From CAYYFX01 sp046330135 (lineage in GTDB: Bacteria > ARS69), in assembly GCA_046330135.1 (NCBI GenBank), contig JAXLTI010000005.1, positions 372,001 through 436,000 of the forward strand: a stretch of 64,000 nt of DNA, written 5' to 3'. Shown piece by piece: positions 9,688-17,590 of the stretch. Position 1 is the stretch's first letter; each line of letters begins with the position of its first letter. The notes beneath the pieces were generated by a model. The model was not told where the DNA came from. It searched no databases and saw only the letters and a list, made by a program, of their open reading frames with translations. Position numbers and translations under genes: made by a program.

Positions 9688-11152
9688 CGCGGAGGAAGTA
9701 GACGCCCGCGGCGGCCCGGTCGCCCTGAGCGTCGCGTCCGTCCCACGCGATCGACGTGGAGCCCGCGCCGCGCGTTCCGTCGAGGAGGCGCCGCACGAGA
9801 CGTCCCGCCGCATCCACGACGTCGGCCCGTACGACGGCCGGCGTCGGGAGCGCGAGGTCGAGCCGCGCTCGAGCGCCGGGACCGAGGGGATTCGGAGCGG
9901 GCGCCGAGACGTGCATCGCTGCGGCGCCGGCGCTGCGGCGCTCGCCGGGTCCTGCGGCGCCGCTCCGCGTCGCCGCGGCCGCGGGCCGGGCCGCGCGGAT
10001 CGCGCTCACGATCCGCGCGCGAGTCGAGGGATCGATGAGGTCGCGGTCGAGCTCGAAGACCCACAGCCCGGTCTGGATGTCGGACGCCACGAACAGCCCC
10101 GGCGAGTTGGGATAGAACGGGAACACGCCCCAGCAGCCGGCGAAGATGCCGGACTCGCTCGACGGGTACGTGTCGTAGAACGCGACCTCCACGGGGTCCG
10201 AGGGGTTCGAGACGTCGACGACGCGGACGCCCGCCGTGTAGTGCGAGATGTACGCGAGGTCGCCGTCGTCCACGAGGACGTTGTGCGGGATGGAGGCGGA
10301 GTCGTCCGGGTGATACGTGCCCGACAAGGACGACGACGGAAGCTGCGTGATGTCCCACAGCCGCACGATCCCCCCCGCGATCTCGTCGGTGGTGATCACG
10401 TGCGTGCCCGCGTCGTTCACCCAGCAGTTGTGGGTGGCCGCGTACGGGTAGTTCGAGATGATGCCCTGGATCGTCATCGACGGGTGGTGGCGCGTGGAGA
10501 TGTCGATGATGTAGAGGGACGCCACGCGGATCGCCGACACGAACATCGTGTCGCCGCGGACGTAGACGTCGTGCGCGTACTGGAGGTCCCAGCTGCCGGC
10601 CGGCCGCGGTCTCTGGGGGTCGATCAGGCTCAGGATCTGCACGCCGCCGTTGCCCAGGTTCGAGCCGGCGACGTAGAGGGCGGCGTTCTCGAACTCCACG
10701 TAGAGGTTGTGCGCCGTGCGGAAGGCCGCGTAGGCCGCCACCGGGCGCGGGTGCTCCGCATCCACGAGGCTCACGATCTGCAGCCCGCCGTCCGTCTCGT
10801 TCACGATGTACATCGTGTCCCGGTAGACCTTGATGTCCCGCCAGGCCGAGTGGGGGCCGTTGACGAAGAGGACCTCGTGGGGATGGAGGCGGTCGGTGAT
10901 GTTCACGATCGAGACGCCATCGACGGTGCCGAGCAACGCGTACTCCTGCCCGGAGGGGGAGGTGTAGCCCCAGATGTCGTTGTACCGCGGGTAGAGGTTC
11001 ATGTTCGCGCACACGCGCACGTGGCTCGCGATCACCCTCGGCGCGACGCTCTCCCCCACGCGGGCGGGCATCGCGGGCGCGGCGCTCGCCGCGAGCGAGG
11101 CGAGCAGGCAGGCGGCGGCCGACGGGAGGCGTCGGCGGGTGGCGCGGCTCAT
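9638..11152 (-). CDS. Secreted choice-of-anchor B (LVIVD-repeat) protein with FlgD-like C-terminal domain
   Basis: 504 residues. An N-terminal signal peptide (LPSAAACLLASLAASAAPAMPA) precedes a series of repeats of about 50 residues of the type VDGVSIVNITDRLHPHEV, GLQIVSLVDAEHPRPVA, GVQILSLIDPQRPRP and GVRVVDVSNPSDPVEVA. This is the LVIVD / choice-of-anchor B beta-propeller-like repeat. The last 90 residues after a Pro/Ala-rich linker form an FlgD-like Ig module (APNPLGPGARARLDL...GRLVRRLLDG...AAGVYFLRV) seen in surface-anchored or secreted FCB proteins. Probably extracellular; ligand unknown. Convergent with the upstream membrane protein, overlapping its last 50 bases. Confidence 0.8.
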   Translation of the reverse strand: MSRATRRRLPSAAACLLASLAASAAPAMPARVGESVAPRVIASHVRVCANMNLYPRYNDIWGYTSPSGQEYALLGTVDGVSIVNITDRLHPHEVLFVNGPHSAWRDIKVYRDTMYIVNETDGGLQIVSLVDAEHPRPVAAYAAFRTAHNLYVEFENAALYVAGSNLGNGGVQILSLIDPQRPRPAGSWDLQYAHDVYVRGDTMFVSAIRVASLYIIDISTRHHPSMTIQGIISNYPYAATHNCWVNDAGTHVITTDEIAGGIVRLWDITQLPSSSLSGTYHPDDSASIPHNVLVDDGDLAYISHYTAGVRVVDVSNPSDPVEVAFYDTYPSSESGIFAGCWGVFPFYPNSPGLFVASDIQTGLWVFELDRDLIDPSTRARIVSAIRAARPAAAATRSGAAGPGERRSAGAAAMHVSAPAPNPLGPGARARLDLALPTPAVVRADVVDAAGRLVRRLLDGTRGAGSTSIAWDGRDAQGDRAAAGVYFLRVSDGKTTQSRRVVVTQ

Positions 11153-11342
11153 CGGGGTCCGACCTCACAGGGGGAGTAGATCCTCGATTGTTCCCGATTC
11201 CCTGGCCCACGTCGAGGGCGGCGCGGACGTTTTACCTCGCCGGAACCTCCTTCGGCACCAGGCCGCGCCGGTCCGCCGAGCTCCGGAGATCCGCCGAGTC
11301 GCGCCCGAGTCCGACCCGTCTCCGCGAGCCGGCTCGTCGCGC

Positions 11343-12734
11343 TCAGGTCTTGCGCTCCACTTCCGCCAACCAGTTCGTCGTCACGCTCACCACGTCCTCC
11401 GACAGCGGACCGCCCCACGGCTCCACGAGCGTCTGGTCCACGGAGTCGCGAATGTTGAACGCGTGGAACGTGTGCGGGATCTCGACCGCGCGCGCCGTCT
11501 CCGGCCGGCGCGCGTTCACGATCTGCGCGATGTACTGCGCGTACTCCCACGACACCGTGTAGTCCAGCTCGCCGAACATGATGAGCACCGGCGCGTCGAC
11601 CTTCGTCCAGACCTCCGCGGAATTCAGCCCGTCGAGCTGGCGGAAGAAGTCCAGGTGCCGGCCGAAGGAGTGCAGGCGATCCGGCCAGTACTCGTCGGCG
11701 ATCGGCGCGAGATCCGGGCGCTGCGCCACGACGTCGGCGATCGGGCGACCGTTGCGGAAGACCTCGTGCAGGAAGTCGGCGAGGCGGCGGGTCTTCGTCT
11801 CGAGCGCCGCGAAGTCCACCTCCGACTCCAGCCGCGTCTGCCGCCGCTCGTTGTCCACGAGGTACTCGGCCCACGGCAGGACACCCGTGCCGTACACGAT
11901 CACCCCGCGCACGCGCGTCTCCGTCGCGAGGATCGGCGCCTCGATGCCGCCCATGCTGTGCCCGAAGAGAAACACGCGCGAGGTGTCCACGAAGTCGTAG
12001 CCGCGCAGCTTCGCGAGCGCGGCGCGGAAGCCGCCGACCTCCTCGTCGAAGCCGATCTCGGAGCAGGGCTCCCCGGTGGCGTCGCCCGCGCCGGGCTTCT
12101 CGCAGCGCATCACGACGTAGCCCGCCCGCGTCAGCGCCTGCAGCAGCTGGAGCACGGTGCTCGGCGGCGTCACCGGCTCGTCCACCGGCGCGCACTGGAG
12201 ACCCTGGACGAAGAGAATCGCGGGCTGCTTGCCCTTCGCGCCCTTCGGCGAGAGCGTGACGCTGCGCAGCTTCGCCTTCCCGGTGTCCACGACGTCGTAG
12301 AGGATGTCGAAGTCATCCGACTTCTCGAAGGGCATGGCGGCGAGCTTGACGCGCTGGTCCATCTCCTTGCCGCCCCGGCGCAGGTGCAGCAAGGCGGTGT
12401 CGCCCGTGCGCTTGCGCCCGAGGGTGGCCGAGATCGTGCCGGGGGTAGCCGTGTCCGTGCCGTCGATGGCGAGAAGCACGTCGTCCGTCGCGAGCCCGGC
12501 CTTCGCGCCGCTCCCGCCCGGGACGACGGCCGCGACCTTCGGGTGGCCGTCGGTGCCCGGCGCGAACTGCACGCCGAGCCAGCCGCGGCGCGGAAGGTCG
12601 CCGAGCACCTTCGTGGCGCCCGCTGCGGGATGGGCGGCCACGAGCAGGACCCAGAGAAGCGGGACGGCGGCGAGGGCGACGGCGGCGGGAACGGCGGCGG
12701 CGCGGCGGTCGCACGAGGGTCGGCGAGACGGCAT
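11343..12734 (-). CDS. PDZ domain-alpha/beta hydrolase protein, exported
   Basis: 463 residues. A hydrophobic export signal or membrane anchor spans residues 12-38. A PDZ domain follows at about 45-130 (RGWLGVQFAPG, VVPGGSGAKAGLATDDVLLAIDG). The remainder is an alpha/beta hydrolase with the nucleophile elbow GHSMGG at about residue 260, an acid candidate in GELDYT and a catalytic His candidate in PHTFHAF. This fits a periplasmic serine hydrolase such as a peptidase or esterase; the substrate is unknown. The PDZ module probably recruits a protein or peptide. GGAGG lies eight bases before the ATG on the minus strand. It is divergent from hrcA. Confidence 0.8.
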   Translation of the reverse strand: MPSRRPSCDRRAAAVPAAVALAAVPLLWVLLVAAHPAAGATKVLGDLPRRGWLGVQFAPGTDGHPKVAAVVPGGSGAKAGLATDDVLLAIDGTDTATPGTISATLGRKRTGDTALLHLRRGGKEMDQRVKLAAMPFEKSDDFDILYDVVDTGKAKLRSVTLSPKGAKGKQPAILFVQGLQCAPVDEPVTPPSTVLQLLQALTRAGYVVMRCEKPGAGDATGEPCSEIGFDEEVGGFRAALAKLRGYDFVDTSRVFLFGHSMGGIEAPILATETRVRGVIVYGTGVLPWAEYLVDNERRQTRLESEVDFAALETKTRRLADFLHEVFRNGRPIADVVAQRPDLAPIADEYWPDRLHSFGRHLDFFRQLDGLNSAEVWTKVDAPVLIMFGELDYTVSWEYAQYIAQIVNARRPETARAVEIPHTFHAFNIRDSVDQTLVEPWGGPLSEDVVSVTTNWLAEVERKT

Positions 12735-12875
12735 CGGATTCCTCCGGAGGATGAAGGCCGGATCCTAGCCTCGCGGCCGGGCCGTGGCGCGTCTCGAGGG
12801 ACGAAGCGCGGCGTCGGCGTCGTGAACGAGCGCCGGGTCGTGGGCAACGTCCCCCTGGCGAGCGCCGTCGCGGTC

Positions 12876-12904
12876 TTGACTCCACCGGAGGGGGTCGCTA
12901 TCTT
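12876..12904 (+). promoter_or_regulatory. Sigma-70 type promoter of the hrcA heat-shock operon
   Basis: TTGACT at 12876-12881, a spacer of exactly 17 bases, and TATCTT at 12899-12904. The predicted start of transcription falls on or next to the CIRCE-like palindrome at 12911, the usual arrangement for HrcA repression. Confidence 0.85.
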
Positions 12905-12910
12905 GCCGAG

Positions 12911-12938
12911 TTGGCACTCTCCTGGGGGAGAGTGCCAA
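12911..12938 (+). promoter_or_regulatory. CIRCE-like HrcA operator (variant with 10-base spacer)
   Basis: TTGGCACTC and its inverted copy GAGTGCCAA are separated by 10 bases, against the consensus TTAGCACTC-N9-GAGTGCTAA. The symmetry extends inward, so the element is a perfect 12-bp inverted repeat around TGGG. It sits 15 bases before the hrcA start codon and just after the -10 box. HrcA would bind here to repress its own operon until heat shock titrates the chaperonin. Confidence 0.9.
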
Positions 12939-12952
12939 GGGGCCGAACCGAG

Positions 12953-14002
12953 ATGAGCCGAACCCGCGAGAATTCAGCGCTTTCCGAGCGCGAGGCCACC
13001 GTCCTCGCCGCCGTCGTGCGGGGTTACGTGGACTCCACTCGCGCCGTGGGCTCGCGCTGGGTGGCGCGCCACTCCAGGCTCGGGCTATCGCCCGCCTCCA
13101 TCCGCAACTGCATGATGGACCTGGAGGATCGGGGGCTCCTCACGCACCTGCACACCTCGGGCGGTCGCCTGCCCACGAACGCGGGCTTCCGCGCCTACGT
13201 GGACGGCGTGATGCGCCCGGTTCCCCTCTCGCGTCGCGACGCGCGCGTCGTGGACGACGCGCTCGGGGCCGAGCAGTTCGGCAGCCTGGAGACCCTGCTC
13301 GAAGCGGCGTGCGTGGTGCTCGGGCAGCTCTCGGATCAGCTCTCGGTGGTGCTCTCGCCGCGCTACGACCGGAGCGTCGTGGACCGGATCGAGCTGAGCC
13401 AGGTGGACGAGCGGCGCCTGCTCGTCGTGTTCCGCATGTCCGCGGGACTCGAGCGAACCGTCATCGTGACGTTCGGCGCGGAGATCGGCTCGGAGGATCT
13501 GCGGGCCACGCTCCTCGCGATGAACGCGATGGCGCGCGGGCGGACGCTCGCGGAGATCGTGGCGCTCGACGAGGACGAAGAGACGCGCGTGCGGCTCCGC
13601 GGGCTCCCGCTCGTGCCCGCGGTGCTGCGCGGGGTACGCCACATGAACGAGGACGAGCGCAACGAGCACTTCCATCTCTGGGGCGCATCGAACATGCTCG
13701 CGCAGCCGGAGTTCGCGGATCGCAAGCAGCTGCGCGCCGTGTTCCGCGCGCTCGAAGCGCGCGAGGTCCTCTGCGGGCTGCTCGAGCCCACGCGCCACCG
13801 CCGGAGCGTCTCGGTCACGATCGGCGAAGAGCTGACCGTGCCGGAGCTGCGGCAGTGCAGCATCGTGGCGGGGTCCTATCGCTTCGGGGAGTTCGGGGGA
13901 TCGATCGGCGTGATCGGTCCCACGCGCATGCCCTACGAGCACGTCGTGGCGCTCGTGGACTACGTCGCGAGCGCGGTCGCCAGCGCGCTCGCTCGCAACT
14001 GA
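12953..14002 (+). CDS. hrcA: Heat-inducible transcription repressor HrcA
   Basis: 349 residues, the normal HrcA length. The N-terminal winged-helix domain contains SPASIRNCMMDLEDRGLLTHLHTSGGRLPT, represented at residues 48-80, close to the family signature SPATIRNEMADLE..HTSAGRVPT. The GAF-like domain follows, with the C-terminal GPTRMPYEHVVALVDYV. The frame is open upstream into the CIRCE palindrome, but the ATG at 12953 is the sensible start because the operator cannot be coding. First gene of the operon with grpE, dnaJ, rsmE and a HIT gene; autoregulated through the CIRCE element. Confidence 0.95.
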   Translation: MSRTRENSALSEREATVLAAVVRGYVDSTRAVGSRWVARHSRLGLSPASIRNCMMDLEDRGLLTHLHTSGGRLPTNAGFRAYVDGVMRPVPLSRRDARVVDDALGAEQFGSLETLLEAACVVLGQLSDQLSVVLSPRYDRSVVDRIELSQVDERRLLVVFRMSAGLERTVIVTFGAEIGSEDLRATLLAMNAMARGRTLAEIVALDEDEETRVRLRGLPLVPAVLRGVRHMNEDERNEHFHLWGASNMLAQPEFADRKQLRAVFRALEAREVLCGLLEPTRHRRSVSVTIGEELTVPELRQCSIVAGSYRFGEFGGSIGVIGPTRMPYEHVVALVDYVASAVASALARN

Positions 14003-14028
14003 TTCCGGATTCGAACGGACGGAGACCG

Positions 14029-14769
14029 ATGTCGAAGAAGCCGAAGAAGCACGATGCGCCCGGCCGGCACCCCGCGGGATCCGCGCACGGAGCGCCCGCG
14101 TCCCCGCGTGCCCCGGCAGGGGCGGGCACGCGCGAGCCGGGCGCGGCAAGCGCGGGGCCGTCCGGTGAGACCGTATCGCCCGGCGCGACGGCATCCGCGG
14201 AGACCGGGGCTCCGGCCGAGCCGTCCGTCTCGTCGCTCGAAGCGCGCGTGCGCGAGCTGGAGCGCGAGCTGGACGCCTCGCGCGCCGAAGCGCAGGCCGC
14301 CGCGGACCGGGCGCTGCGCACGCTCGCGGAGTTCGACAACTACCGCCGCCGGACCGATCGCGAGCGCGACGAAGTCATCGGCCGCGGACGCGCCGACGTC
14401 CTTCGCGAGCTGCTCGAGGTCTGCGACAACTTCGACCGCGCGCTCGATCACGCGGGCGATGGCGTGTCGCCGTCCTTCCTGGAGGGGATGAAGCTCGTGG
14501 CGCGCGGACTGCACGACCTGCTGGATCGCAAAGGCGTCGCGCGCATCGAGGCGGAGGGGCAGCCCTTCGATCCCGAGCAGCACGAAGCGCTCACGATGAT
14601 GCCGAAGGACGGCGCGGAGCCGGACACGGTCATCCAGGTGGTGCAGGCAGGCTACCGTCTCGGCGATCGCGTGCTGCGGCCGGCGAAGGTCATCGTGGCC
14701 GCGCCGATGCCCGCGCGCGTCGAGGCGCCGAGCGACGCCGACGCCGTCGAGCCCGCGGAGGACGCATGA
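14029..14769 (+). CDS. grpE: Nucleotide exchange factor GrpE
   Basis: 246 residues. The first 65 or so are low-complexity Ala/Pro/Gly. A coiled-coil follows (SSLEARVRELERELDASRAE) and then the GrpE core: ALRTLAEFDNYRRRTDRERDE, the beta-wing domain with FDPEQHEALTMMP, and GYRLGDRVLRPAKVIV. GrpE dimers release ADP from DnaK. It lies 26 bases after hrcA and overlaps dnaJ by four bases. The normal partner dnaK is absent from this operon. Confidence 0.95.
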   Translation: MSKKPKKHDAPGRHPAGSAHGAPASPRAPAGAGTREPGAASAGPSGETVSPGATASAETGAPAEPSVSSLEARVRELERELDASRAEAQAAADRALRTLAEFDNYRRRTDRERDEVIGRGRADVLRELLEVCDNFDRALDHAGDGVSPSFLEGMKLVARGLHDLLDRKGVARIEAEGQPFDPEQHEALTMMPKDGAEPDTVIQVVQAGYRLGDRVLRPAKVIVAAPMPARVEAPSDADAVEPAEDA

Positions 14770-15905
14770 GCCCGCGCGACTACTACGACGTCCTCGGCGT
14801 CGAGAAGGGCGCCACCGAGGAGGAGATCAAGAAGGCGTACCGGAAGAAGGCGCTCGAGTACCACCCGGACCGCAACCCCGGCAACAAGGACGCCGAGGAG
14901 AAGTTCAAGGAGGCCGCGCAGGCGTACGAGGTCCTGAAGGACCCGGCCAAGCGCAGTCGCTACGACCAAGTCGGGCCCGAGGGCCTGGACGGGGGCTTCG
15001 GCGCGCCGGGCCAGGGCTTCGCCGGCTTCGACCTCTCGGACGCGCTTCGCGCCTTCATGCGCGACTTCGGCGTCAACGACCTCTTCGGCGAGACCATGGG
15101 CGGCCCGGGGCGCGGCGGCGCGCGCGCGGGCCAGAACCTGCAGGTGCACCTCGCGCTCGCGCTCGACGAGATCGCGAGCGGCGTCACGAAGAAGATCAAG
15201 CTCAAGCGCCTCGCCACGTGCGAGGAGTGCCGCGGCACCGGCTCGCGTGCCGGCTCGCGCCCCGGCACCTGCTCCGAGTGCGGCGGGTCCGGGCAGCTTC
15301 GCCACGTGCAGCGCTCGTTCCTCGGCCAGTTCGTGACGGTCATGCCGTGCCGGCGCTGCCAGGGCACGGGTCGCGTGGTCACGGATCCGTGTCCCGCGTG
15401 TCGCGGCGAGGGACGTCGCGAGGTGTCGGAGACGATCTCGGTCGACGTTCCGGCGGGCGTGCACGAGGGCAACTACATCCCGATCGCGGGCAAGGGACAC
15501 GCGGGCCTGCACGGCGGTCCCTCCGGCGATCTCATCATCCTGATCGAGGAGAAGCCGCATCCCGTCTTCGAGCGACACGACGATGATCTCGTCTGCGACG
15601 TGCCGGTCCCCTTCACGGTCGCCGCCCTCGGCGGAAAGGTGGACGTGCCCACGCTCGCGAGCACCGCGCGCCTCGACATTCCCGCGGGCACGCAATCGCA
15701 TCGCCTGTTCCGACTGCGGGGGCTGGGCATGCCGCGCCTGCACTCGTCGAAGAAAGGCGACCTCATCGTGCGCGCCCGCGTGTGGACTCCGGCGAAGCTC
15801 TCCGCCGAGGAGAAGAAGCTCCTCGAGCGGCTCGCGCAGATCCAGGGCGAGATGCCGGCGCCCTCGCGCAGCCTCTTCGAGAAGATTCGCGACTCGTTCC
15901 GCTAG
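14766..15905 (+). CDS. dnaJ: Chaperone protein DnaJ (type A Hsp40)
   Basis: 379 residues with full type A architecture. The J domain carries HPD at residues 33-35. A Gly/Phe region (residues 74-100) precedes four zinc-binding repeats CEECRGTG, CSECGGSG, CRRCQGTG and CPACRGEG, and the substrate-binding C-terminal domains follow. DnaJ delivers clients to DnaK and stimulates its ATPase. It is translationally coupled to grpE by an ATGA overlap, with no dnaK between them. Confidence 0.97.
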   Translation: MSPRDYYDVLGVEKGATEEEIKKAYRKKALEYHPDRNPGNKDAEEKFKEAAQAYEVLKDPAKRSRYDQVGPEGLDGGFGAPGQGFAGFDLSDALRAFMRDFGVNDLFGETMGGPGRGGARAGQNLQVHLALALDEIASGVTKKIKLKRLATCEECRGTGSRAGSRPGTCSECGGSGQLRHVQRSFLGQFVTVMPCRRCQGTGRVVTDPCPACRGEGRREVSETISVDVPAGVHEGNYIPIAGKGHAGLHGGPSGDLIILIEEKPHPVFERHDDDLVCDVPVPFTVAALGGKVDVPTLASTARLDIPAGTQSHRLFRLRGLGMPRLHSSKKGDLIVRARVWTPAKLSAEEKKLLERLAQIQGEMPAPSRSLFEKIRDSFR

Positions 15906-15933
15906 CCGCGCGGCTCGCCCGCGGGGGGACGCC

Positions 15934-16677
15934 TTGGATCGCATCTACCTTCCTCCCGAGCTGCGCGACGGCGACCGCTTCGTCGTGGTCGGCGCAGAGC
16001 GACGCCACCTCGCGGTGCTGCGCGTGCACGCCGGCGAGCGGTTCCTGGCCACCGACGGCTGCGGGCGCGAGATCCTCCTCGAGGTGGAAGAGACCTCGCG
16101 CTCGGAGCTGATCGCGCGGATCGTGGAGGAGAGCCTCCTGCCGGCGGGGCCGGGTCGCGCGGTGACGCTCGCGGTCGCGCCTCCGAAGGGCGCGCGCATG
16201 GACGTGGCGGTGGAGAAGGCCACGGAGTGCGGCGTGGGGAGGATCGTGCCGCTGCTCGCGGAGCGCTCCGTCGTGCGCGGGCGGGACACCTCCGAGCGCG
16301 TCGCGCGGTGGCGGCGCATCGCGTGCTCGGCCACCGCGCAGAGCGGGCGCACGCGCGTGCCCGAGGTGGCGGCGTTCACGGCGCTCGACGCGATCCTCGC
16401 CGCGAACGAAGCCGGTCACGTGCTCCTGGCGCATCCGCCGCCGGGCTCACGTCCGGTGCCCATCGCGCTCGCCGGCGCGCGTCCGGGAGACCTCGTGACG
16501 ATTCTCGTCGGCCCGGAAGGCGGCTTCACGGAAGAAGAGACCGAGCTCGCGCGACACCGCGGCGCGATCGCCGTCTCGCTGGGACCGAATCGCCTCCGCA
16601 CCGAGACCGCGGCGGTCGTCTCGGTCGCGCTCACGGTGGCGACCCTCGAGGCCGCCGAGTGGAGGAAGGAAGGATGA
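15934..16677 (+). CDS. rsmE: 16S rRNA (uracil(1498)-N(3))-methyltransferase RsmE
   Basis: About 247 residues from TTG 15934, which is preceded by a GGGGGGA ribosome site; no ATG or GTG is better placed. The N-terminal PUA-like region (RIYLPPEL...ERRHLAVLRVHAGERF) is followed by the SPOUT methyltransferase domain with KATECGVGRIVPLLAERSV and the knotted SAM-binding segment GPEGGFTEEETELA and SLGPNRLRTETA. It methylates U1498 of 16S rRNA. An rsmE gene directly after dnaJ is a recurrent bacterial arrangement. Confidence 0.93.
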   Translation: MDRIYLPPELRDGDRFVVVGAERRHLAVLRVHAGERFLATDGCGREILLEVEETSRSELIARIVEESLLPAGPGRAVTLAVAPPKGARMDVAVEKATECGVGRIVPLLAERSVVRGRDTSERVARWRRIACSATAQSGRTRVPEVAAFTALDAILAANEAGHVLLAHPPPGSRPVPIALAGARPGDLVTILVGPEGGFTEEETELARHRGAIAVSLGPNRLRTETAAVVSVALTVATLEAAEWRKEG

Positions 16678-17012
16678 GCTGCATCTTCTGCGACATCGCG
16701 GCGAAGAAGATCCCGTCGAAGATGGTCCACGAGGACGCGCGGTGCGTGGCCTTTCACGACGTCACCCCGAAGGCGCCCACGCACATCCTCGTCATCCCGA
16801 AGGAGCACCTGCGCGATCTCGACGCCGCCGGGGGGGATCAGGAGTCCCTGCTCGGGCATCTGCTGCTCGTGGCGAGGGACGTGGCGGCGAAGCAGGGGCT
16901 CGCGCGGGGGTACCGCGTGGTGCTGAACCGGGGCGCGGACGGTGGACAATCGGTGGATCACCTGCACGTTCACGTCCTCGGAGGTCGGGCGCTGGCGTGG
17001 CCGCCGGGGTGA
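16674..17012 (+). CDS. HIT family nucleotide hydrolase (HinT-like)
   Basis: 112 residues, typical of HinT proteins that hydrolyse purine nucleoside phosphoramidates and adenylated amines. The N-terminal CIFCDIAAKKIPSKMVHED and the C-terminal histidine triad DHLHVHVLGGR are intact. The ATG overlaps the rsmE stop by four bases, making it the probable last gene of the hrcA operon. Confidence 0.94.
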   Translation: MSCIFCDIAAKKIPSKMVHEDARCVAFHDVTPKAPTHILVIPKEHLRDLDAAGGDQESLLGHLLLVARDVAAKQGLARGYRVVLNRGADGGQSVDHLHVHVLGGRALAWPPG

Positions 17013-17050
17013 GCCGGGGAGCGCATTTGAACTAGCGGACCCGGCACTCC

Positions 17051-17079
17051 TTGACGCGCCCCACGTCGTCGCCTAGTCT
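17051..17079 (+). promoter_or_regulatory. Promoter of the Rrf2 regulator gene
   Basis: TTGACG at 17051-17056, a 17-base spacer, and TAGTCT at 17074-17079, about 35 bases upstream of the ATG at 17115. The -10 is weaker than in the hrcA promoter. No clear Rrf2-type operator palindrome could be recognised by eye. Confidence 0.65.
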
Positions 17080-17114
17080 GATCCCTCACACCTCCACCGG
17101 AGTGGGGACCTCCA

Positions 17115-17558
17115 ATGTTCTTCACGACCGTCTGCGAATACGCGTTGCGCGCGCTCACCCACCTCGCCGCCTACGGGCAGGGACGTCCCGTCCAGGTGAA
17201 GGAGATCGCCGAGACGGAGGACATCCCGCGCCATTTCCTCGCGAAGATCCTGAACCAGCTGACCTACAAGGGGCTGGTGAAGGCCATGCGCGGTCCCGGC
17301 GGCGGCTTCACGCTCGTGCACCCGCCGGACGAGATCTTCGTCAAGGACGTCATCGAAGCGATCGACGGGATCGAGTCGATCCGCCGTCGTTGCGTGCTTG
17401 GCCTGGACGAGTGCCGTGACGACCAGCCGTGCCCGATGCACGACTCGTGGAAGGGCTTCCGCGAGACGTTCCTCGGCGGCATCGGCGGTCTGACCCTCGC
17501 GTCCATGGCCGACACGATGACTCGCAAGCGCGAGAACGCTCCCTCCCGACGCCCCTGA
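17115..17558 (+). CDS. Rrf2 family transcriptional regulator with putative Fe-S cysteines
   Basis: 147 residues. The N-terminal winged helix is of Rrf2 type (YALRALTHLA, VKEIAETEDIPRHFLAKILNQLTYKGLVKAMRGPGGGFTL). Three cysteines follow at the family's cluster position: CVLGLDEC and CRDDQPC (spacing x6 and x5), then the characteristic MHDSWK. In IscR, NsrR and RsrR the equivalent cysteines hold an iron-sulphur cluster that senses iron-sulphur status, NO or redox. No iscS or suf genes flank it, so the regulon cannot be inferred here. Confidence 0.9.
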   Translation: MFFTTVCEYALRALTHLAAYGQGRPVQVKEIAETEDIPRHFLAKILNQLTYKGLVKAMRGPGGGFTLVHPPDEIFVKDVIEAIDGIESIRRRCVLGLDECRDDQPCPMHDSWKGFRETFLGGIGGLTLASMADTMTRKRENAPSRRP

Positions 17559-17590
17559 GCGCCACGAGTCGGCCTTCCCCCCACGACCCG

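Noticed and set aside
17081..17114. Short CTCC/GGAG inverted repeat as an Rrf2 operator
   Set aside because: Only four base pairs; expected by chance at this GC.
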